This document shows positions 5,743-9,308 of a stretch of DNA of 9,308 nt, in pieces. Below the pieces are notes generated by a model. That model worked only from the letters and a program-made list of their open reading frames with translations, was not told the DNA's origin and ran no database searches. Within the stretch, counting starts at the first letter, position 1, and each line of letters begins with the position of its first letter. The translations under genes were made by a program, and so were the position numbers. Source of the DNA: Clostridia bacterium (lineage in GTDB: Bacteria > Bacillota > Clostridia > Christensenellales > DTU072); NCBI GenBank assembly GCA_028699795.1, contig JAQVTZ010000073.1, positions 1 through 9,308 on the forward strand, read 5' to 3'.

Positions 5743-6570
5743 ATGGCTATCATTAGATATAAACCTACCTCTCCAGCCCGCCGCAACATGAGCGTATCCG
5801 ACTACGCCGAAATCACTTCGGCCAAGCCGATAAAAAGATTTCTTGTAAGCAAAAACAAGACGGGTGGACGCAATGCTACCGGCCGTATTACCGTAAGGCA
5901 TATCGGCGGAGGCAACAGGGTAAAGTACAGAATCATAGATTTTAAGCGCAATAAGGACGGTATCCCCGCAAAGGTTGCCGCAGTACAATACGATCCCAAT
6001 CGTAGCGCAAATATTGCTTTGCTCCACTACGCGGACGGCGCCAAGGCGTATATTCTTTGCCCCGTAGGGCTCTGTGTTGGCGATACCATTATCAGCGGCG
6101 CGGGCTCCGACATCAAAGCGGGCAACGCAATGATGTTGCAAGATATTCCCATAGGTACCACCGTGCATAATATCGAACTTCAACCCAAAAAGGGCGGGCA
6201 AATTGCGCGTTCGGCAGGTACCTTTGCCCAACTTATGGCAAAAGAAAACGGCAAAGCGACGCTTCGGATGCCTTCAGGCGAAATGAGATATGTTTCTCTT
6301 CTTTGCAGAGCAACGATTGGTCAAGTAGGCAATCTCGACCACGAAAACATCAGTATCGGCAAAGCTGGCAGAAAACGCCATATGGGTATCAAACCCACGG
6401 TGCGTGGCGCAGTCATGAACCCCTGCGACCATCCTCACGGCGGTGGCGAGGGCAAGAGCCCTGTCGGTATGGCAGGCCCCGTAACCCCTTGGGGCAAACC
6501 TGCTCTTGGTTATAAGACTCGCAAAAAGAAGAATGTAACCAACAAGTTCATCATTAAACGCATTAACTAG
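5743..6570 (+). CDS. rplB: 50S ribosomal protein L2 (uL2)
   Basis: L2 is a highly conserved 50S protein needed for subunit joining and peptidyl transfer. The protein has 275 residues, the usual length. Seen in order: IRYKPTSPARRNM near the start, the RNA-binding RHIGGGNRVKYRIIDFKR (52-69), an OB/SH3-like core, and the hallmark NPCDHPHGGGEGKSPVGM (226-243) with His230 at the place of the functionally important E. coli His229, then a lysine-rich tail (YKTRKKKN, 257-264). AGGAGG (5729-5734) lies 8 bases before ATG. Its TAG stop is part of the rpsS SD (TAGGAGG, 6568-6574). Confidence 0.99.
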   Translation: MAIIRYKPTSPARRNMSVSDYAEITSAKPIKRFLVSKNKTGGRNATGRITVRHIGGGNRVKYRIIDFKRNKDGIPAKVAAVQYDPNRSANIALLHYADGAKAYILCPVGLCVGDTIISGAGSDIKAGNAMMLQDIPIGTTVHNIELQPKKGGQIARSAGTFAQLMAKENGKATLRMPSGEMRYVSLLCRATIGQVGNLDHENISIGKAGRKRHMGIKPTVRGAVMNPCDHPHGGGEGKSPVGMAGPVTPWGKPALGYKTRKKKNVTNKFIIKRIN

Positions 6571-6580
6571 GAGGATATAG

Positions 6581-6862
6581 ATGAGCAGATCAGTTAAAAA
6601 GGGCCCGTTTGTTGCGGAAAGCCTTATGAAGAAAGTTATTGCCATGAACAATGCCGGCGATAAGAAGCCGATCAAAACCTGGTCCAGAGCTTCTACAATC
6701 TTCCCCGAATTCGTCGGTCACACTTTCGCCGTTCACGATGGCAGAAAGCATGTGCCTGTATATATCACAGAAGATATGGTGGGTCTGAAACTTGGCGAGT
6801 TTGCTCCTACCAGAACTTATCGCGGGCATGCGGGCTCCAAGTCCACAGGCTCCAAGAAGTAA
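6581..6862 (+). CDS. rpsS: 30S ribosomal protein S19 (uS19)
   Basis: S19 is a 30S head protein near the A-site finger and the intersubunit bridge. The 93-residue product has the family features throughout: MSRSVKKGPFV at the start, TWSRASTIFPEFVGHTFAVH (33-52), GRKHVPVYITEDMVG (54-68) and KLGEFAPTRTYRGH (70-83), followed by a short basic tail. Its SD AGGAGG (6569-6574) is only 6 bases from ATG and contains the last two bases of the rplB stop codon. No unusual residues were noticed. Confidence 0.98.
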   Translation: MSRSVKKGPFVAESLMKKVIAMNNAGDKKPIKTWSRASTIFPEFVGHTFAVHDGRKHVPVYITEDMVGLKLGEFAPTRTYRGHAGSKSTGSKK

Positions 6863-6876
6863 GCAGGAGGCAGATA

Positions 6877-7269
6877 ATGGCTACCAGAGTTAGAGAAAAA
6901 GCAAAATTAAGACAAGAAAACTGCGATAAACGCCCCTACGCCGTCGCCAAAAACATAAGGATTTCTCCTTATAAAGTAAGGGCGTTGTTGGATGTTATCC
7001 GCGGCAAGGGATACAATGACGCTGTTGCCGTGCTGAAGTCGCTTAACAAATCCTCTTGCGTTCCTGTCCTTAAGGTCGTCAATTCCGCGGCCGCAAACGC
7101 CGAGAACAACCTCGGAATGAACAAGGACGAATTGTTTGTAGCAGAGTGCTTTGCGGATCAGGGTACCACCCTCAAGAGAATGATGCCCCGCGCCAAGGGC
7201 AGAGGTGTAAGGATTCTAAAAAGAACTTCTCACATCACCGTCATTCTTGACGACGCAGCCAATAAATAG
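6877..7269 (+). CDS. rplV: 50S ribosomal protein L22 (uL22)
   Basis: L22 extends a long beta-hairpin into the peptide exit tunnel, where mutations can change macrolide sensitivity. The hairpin segment TTLKRMMPRAKGRGVRILKR (97-116) is standard in length, with no insertion or deletion at its tip (about 102-110), followed by TSHITVIL. The core helix IRISPYKVRALLDVIRGK spans 27-44. At 130 residues it is about 20 longer than E. coli L22 because of a basic N-terminal extension (residues 1-20, MATRVREKAKLRQ...); similar extensions occur in Clostridia. The start is well fixed by AGGAGG 6 bases upstream (6865-6870). The TAG stop forms part of the rpsC SD. Confidence 0.97.
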   Translation: MATRVREKAKLRQENCDKRPYAVAKNIRISPYKVRALLDVIRGKGYNDAVAVLKSLNKSSCVPVLKVVNSAAANAENNLGMNKDELFVAECFADQGTTLKRMMPRAKGRGVRILKRTSHITVILDDAANK

Positions 7270-7281
7270 GAGGACAAGATA

Positions 7282-8007
7282 ATGGGTCAAAAAGTTAACC
7301 CCCATGGTTTGAGAGTAGGCATCATCGAAGGTTGGAACACCAAGTGGTACGCAGGCAAAAAAGACTTCGGAAAATATATTCTCGAGGATCACAAAATCCG
7401 CACCTACATTAAAAACAATTATTATGACGCAGCTATCTCCAAAATTACGATAGACAGAGCGGCTGACACCATTAGAATTGATGTGTATTGCGGTCGTCCC
7501 GGTGTCGCAATCGGCAAGCTGAACAAGTCTAATAAAGGCGAAGGCAAAATCGAAGCCACGCAAGCCGCTGTTCCCGCGGCAAGCGAAGACAAAAAGAGAG
7601 GCATCGAGGTTATCAACAAAGAGATAGCAAAAATTGTCGGCGTGGGCAAATCCTTTAATGTTAACATTCATGAAGTCAAAAATGTAGACCTTGACGCTCA
7701 GCTTGTAGCAGAAAATGTTGCCGCAGCGTTAGAAAGAAGAACTCCTTTCCGCAGAGCCATGAAGTTCGCAATGGGCCGCACCATGAGAGCGGGCGCCAAA
7801 GGAATTAAAACGATGGTTAGCGGAAGACTGGACGGCGCCGAAATCGCGCGTAACGAAAGTTATCACGAAGGTTCGATACCTCTGCAAACCCTAAGAGCCG
7901 ATATCGATTACGGTTTTGCCACCGCTCGTACCACATACGGGTCAATCGGTGTAAAGATCTGGATCTATAAGGGCGAGGTATTTAAGTCGAAAGGAGGTAA
8001 TGACTGA
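7282..8007 (+). CDS. rpsC: 30S ribosomal protein S3 (uS3) with an insertion in the KH domain
   Basis: S3 lies on the solvent side of the 30S head at the mRNA entry channel. The start MGQKVNPHGLRVG, the C-terminal domain RRAMKFAMGRTMRAGAKGIK (157-176), SGRLDGAEIAR (180-190) and TLRADIDYGFATARTTYGSIGVK (203-225) are all normal. The KH type II domain is not. After GRPGVAIGK (71-79) the usual KG-E-x-(E) continuation is replaced by about 26 residues (80-105) before RGIEVINKEIAKIVG (106-120) resumes the expected helix. By alignment with E. coli S3 from memory, IGK to the (I/H)-x-EV strand spans 30 residues in E. coli and 56 here. The reading frame and flanking domains are intact, so this is an in-frame insertion, not an error-type frameshift. 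Total length is 241, while a typical Bacillota S3 is near 218. The region AAAGGAGGT encoding Lys-Gly-Gly near the C-terminus is the SD of rplP. Confidence 0.97.
   Translation: MGQKVNPHGLRVGIIEGWNTKWYAGKKDFGKYILEDHKIRTYIKNNYYDAAISKITIDRAADTIRIDVYCGRPGVAIGKLNKSNKGEGKIEATQAAVPAASEDKKRGIEVINKEIAKIVGVGKSFNVNIHEVKNVDLDAQLVAENVAAALERRTPFRRAMKFAMGRTMRAGAKGIKTMVSGRLDGAEIARNESYHEGSIPLQTLRADIDYGFATARTTYGSIGVKIWIYKGEVFKSKGGND
7519..7596 (+). other. In-frame insertion in the S3 KH-domain GxxG loop
   Basis: These 78 bases encode residues 80-105 of S3. The segment is rich in Ala, Lys, Gly and Glu, has five Lys against four acidic residues, contains one Pro and no aromatic residue, and is probably a flexible surface loop. 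It lies between the first and last parts of the GxxG motif (IGK before it, RG after it); its edges are uncertain by two or three residues. Codon use and base composition look like the rest of rpsC, and no direct repeat flanks it, so there is no sign of a recent mobile element. Confidence 0.8.
7991..7998 (+). promoter_or_regulatory. SD of rplP inside rpsC, deciding the L16 start
   Basis: AAGGAGGT lies within the last codons of rpsC. Three in-frame ATGs follow at 8000, 8009 and 8015. Spacing from the end of GGAGG (7997) is 2, 11 and 17 bases respectively, so only 8009 is well placed. Confidence 0.8.
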
Positions 8008-8008
8008 T

Positions 8009-8455
8009 ATGTTAATGCCTAAGAGAGTCAAAAGAAGAAAGCAACAACGCGGCAGAATGACGGGCCGCGCGACTCGCGGCAATGTGATTGCTTACGGCGA
8101 ATACGCGTTGGTAGCTACGGCTCCTGCTTGGATTACCAGCAATCAAATCGAGGCCGCCCGTGTCGCGATGACCAGATATATCAAGCGTGGCGGAAAAGTT
8201 TGGGTAGACATCTTCCCTCACAAACCCATCACAAAGAAACCCGCCGAGACCCGCATGGGTAGCGGAAAAGGTTCGCCCGAATATTGGGTGGCGGTCGTCA
8301 AGCCGGACAGAGTAATGTTCGAAATTGCGGGTATCTCCGAAGAAACTGCAAGAGAAGCCCTTAGACTTGCCGCAACCAAATTGCCGGTGAAGTGCAAATT
8401 TATGAAAAAAGAAGCCCCGGTTTCTCAACAAACCGAGGAAGGTGGTGAGTGCTAA
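8009..8455 (+). CDS. rplP: 50S ribosomal protein L16 (uL16)
   Basis: L16 is a late-assembly 50S protein that positions A-site tRNA. I chose ATG 8009, giving MLMPKRVKRRKQQRGRM, the usual L16 beginning; it follows the rpsC TGA after one base (TGATATG). An upstream ATG at 8000 would overlap rpsC and sit too close to the SD. Core motifs are SNQIEAARVAMTRYIKRGGK (44-63), IFPHKPITKKPAETRMGSGKGSPEYWVAVVKP (68-99) with Arg82 at the place of hydroxylated Arg81 in E. coli, and AREALRLAATKLPVK (114-128). At 148 residues it is about 12 longer than E. coli L16. The extra residues are an acidic tail (about 134-148, ending QTEEGGEC), and the codons for EEGG form the SD of rpmC. Confidence 0.97.
   Translation: MLMPKRVKRRKQQRGRMTGRATRGNVIAYGEYALVATAPAWITSNQIEAARVAMTRYIKRGGKVWVDIFPHKPITKKPAETRMGSGKGSPEYWVAVVKPDRVMFEIAGISEETAREALRLAATKLPVKCKFMKKEAPVSQQTEEGGEC
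8439..8448 (+). promoter_or_regulatory. SD of rpmC inside rplP, deciding the L29 start
   Basis: AAGGTGGTGA differs by one base from the full anti-SD complement AAGGAGGTGA. It is placed 9 bases (from the end of GGTGG) before ATG 8455, but only about 3 before an alternative GTG at 8449. The ATG is therefore the likely start. Confidence 0.7.
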
Positions 8456-8664
8456 TGAAAGCGAAATCTTTTTTTGAAATGAACGACAAAGAATTAAGCA
8501 ACAAGATCGCCGAATTAAAGGCAGACCTGTTCCATCTCAGATTTAAGCACGCGACCAATCAGCTCTCTAACCCTATGGTTATCGTACAATGCAAAAAAGA
8601 CATTGCCCGTGCGAAAACGGTTCAAAACCAGAGAGCCTTAACGGCCAAGAAAGCGAACAATTAG
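8455..8664 (+). CDS. rpmC: 50S ribosomal protein L29 (uL29)
   Basis: L29 is a small two-helix protein next to L23 at the tunnel exit. The 69-residue product shows the family pattern: MKAKSFFEMNDKEL, then KIAELKADLFHLRFKHAT (17-34), QLSNPMVI (37-44), and CKKDIARAKTV (46-56). The expected form of the last part is (R)KDIARxKTV, which matches. The ATG shares its A with the rplP TAA stop (TAATG), so translation is probably coupled. Its own stop TAG is embedded in the rpsQ SD (TAGGAGG, 8662-8668). Confidence 0.96.
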   Translation: MKAKSFFEMNDKELSNKIAELKADLFHLRFKHATNQLSNPMVIVQCKKDIARAKTVQNQRALTAKKANN

Positions 8665-8675
8665 GAGGACTCAAA

Positions 8676-8930
8676 GTGGATAGAAATATAAGAAAAACCA
8701 GAGTCGGCGTTGTTGTGAGCGACAAAATGCAAAAAACCGCAGTCGTCGCTATCGAAGAGAGAAAAAAGCATCCTTTATATAAAAAGTATATTAAGCTTAC
8801 CAAGAAAATAAAGGTGCACGACGAGCTCGATGAATGCACAATCGGCGACAAAGTAGAAGTAATGGAAACCAGAAAACTTTCCAAAGACAAAAACTGGCGC
8901 CTTGTGAGTATTATCGAAAAGGCCAAGTAG
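8676..8930 (+). CDS. rpsQ: 30S ribosomal protein S17 (uS17)
   Basis: S17 is an OB-fold primary 16S rRNA-binding protein. The start is GTG 8676-8678, the only non-ATG start among the ribosomal genes here. It sits 7 bases after AGGAGG (8663-8668), and the first residues (MDRNIRKTRVGVVVSDKMQK) match the family's N-terminus. The same frame is open upstream to 8589, but that part overlaps rpmC and encodes nothing S17-like. The 84-residue length is standard; KHPLYKKYIKLTKKIKVHDE (31-50), CTIGDKVEVMETRKLSK (54-70) and WRLVSIIEKAK (74-84) are all conserved positions. The TAG stop overlaps the rplN SD. Confidence 0.97.
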   Translation: MDRNIRKTRVGVVVSDKMQKTAVVAIEERKKHPLYKKYIKLTKKIKVHDELDECTIGDKVEVMETRKLSKDKNWRLVSIIEKAK

Positions 8931-8942
8931 GAGGAAGACAAC

Positions 8943-9308
8943 ATGATACAACCTCAAACAAGACTAAAAGTGGCAGACAATACCGGCGCCAAAGAAATCA
9001 TGTGCATCAGGGTTTTGGGCGGTTCTTTTGTGAGAGCCGGTTTCATAGGCGATGTCATTGTCGCTTCCGTCAAGACGGCAACCCCCGGTGGCGTTGTTAA
9101 AAAAGGAGATGTGGTAAGGGCCGTTATCGTGCGTACCCATCAAGGGATTATCCGTAAAGACGGTACACGCATTAAGTTCGATGACAATGCGGCCGTTATT
9201 ATAGACAACCAAAAGCAGCCCAAAGGTTCGCGTATCTTCGGGCCAATCGCGAGAGAACTGAGAGAGAAAGATTATATGAAAATTATCTCCCTCGCTCCCG
9301 AGGTTCTG
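8943..9308 (+). CDS. rplN: 50S ribosomal protein L14 (uL14), lacking only the stop codon
   Basis: L14 forms an intersubunit bridge and is the binding site of the silencing factor RsfS. It is the first gene of the classical spc segment, here continuous with the S10 segment. The product starts MIQPQTRLKVADNTGAKEI and shows VASVKTATPGGVVKKGDVV, VRTHQGIIRKDG, FDDNAAVIID and GSRIFGPIARELR, ending ...KIISLAPEVL. That is exactly 122 codons, the usual full length with the usual final residues, so the stop should be the next codon beyond the window. AGGAGG (8929-8934) is 8 bases upstream of ATG and includes two bases of the rpsQ stop. Confidence 0.97.
   Translation, partial: MIQPQTRLKVADNTGAKEIMCIRVLGGSFVRAGFIGDVIVASVKTATPGGVVKKGDVVRAVIVRTHQGIIRKDGTRIKFDDNAAVIIDNQKQPKGSRIFGPIARELREKDYMKIISLAPEVL

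Noticed and set aside
6877..6936. N-terminal extension of L22 as a novelty
   Set aside because: Similar basic extensions of about 20 residues are common in clostridial L22, so this is expected.
8000..8008. ATG 8000 as the rplP start
   Set aside because: Only 2 bases from the SD, overlaps rpsC, and adds MTD before the normal L16 beginning; ATG 8009 fits better.
1..9308. CRISPR array, tRNA or rRNA genes, insertion sequence, prophage or defence genes
   Set aside because: No repeat-spacer pattern, cloverleaf, rRNA segment, transposase, integrase or long direct repeat was seen on either strand.

Overview
The window looks like chromosome from a low-to-moderate GC Gram-positive bacterium, most probably an uncultured or little-studied member of the Clostridia (Bacillota). 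The signs are the canonical rpsJ-to-rplN gene order, strong AGGAGG-type Shine-Dalgarno (SD) sites before nearly every gene, TTGACA/TATAAT-type promoters, Clostridia-like sequences for L16, L22 and S17, and TGA used as a true stop (so the standard bacterial code 11). I cannot place it to family level from the sequence alone.

Layout. Bases 1-101 hold the 3' end of an unidentified plus-strand gene. It converges on a minus-strand operon, with a hairpin terminator at 148-176 between them. The minus-strand operon reads from about 3346 down to 227: uxaC (glucuronate isomerase), then a membrane-anchored alpha/beta hydrolase whose start overlaps the uxaC stop (TAATG), then a YhhN/TMEM86-family membrane protein. 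A sigma-A-type promoter and a perfect 9+9 bp inverted repeat lie in front of uxaC. A 487-bp divergent intergenic region (3303-3789) follows. It carries that promoter, one or two plus-strand promoters (the stronger with an A/T-rich UP-like tract and an extended -10), and a roughly 209-nt 5' leader rich in complementary segments, including a pseudoknot-type arrangement. From 3790 to the end runs the S10/spc ribosomal protein operon: rpsJ, rplC, rplD, rplW, rplB, rpsS, rplV, rpsC, rplP, rpmC, rpsQ, rplN. Its genes are separated by at most 16 bp or overlap. rplN has all 122 expected codons and lacks only its stop.

How the genes work together. The right two-thirds makes core 30S and 50S proteins as one transcript, probably under a leader-based autoregulatory switch. 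The left third is metabolic: hexuronate isomerisation plus two enzymes of uncertain substrate. In many Bacillota the rpsL-rpsG-fusA-tuf (str) genes precede rpsJ; here uxaC sits there instead, divergently.

The most unusual point is in rpsC. Ribosomal protein S3 carries an extra stretch of about 26 residues exactly at the GxxG loop of its KH domain, a part of the 30S subunit near the mRNA entry channel that is normally strongly conserved in length. The second point of interest is the rpsJ leader. I found no CRISPR array, tRNA, rRNA, insertion sequence, phage gene or defence system here.
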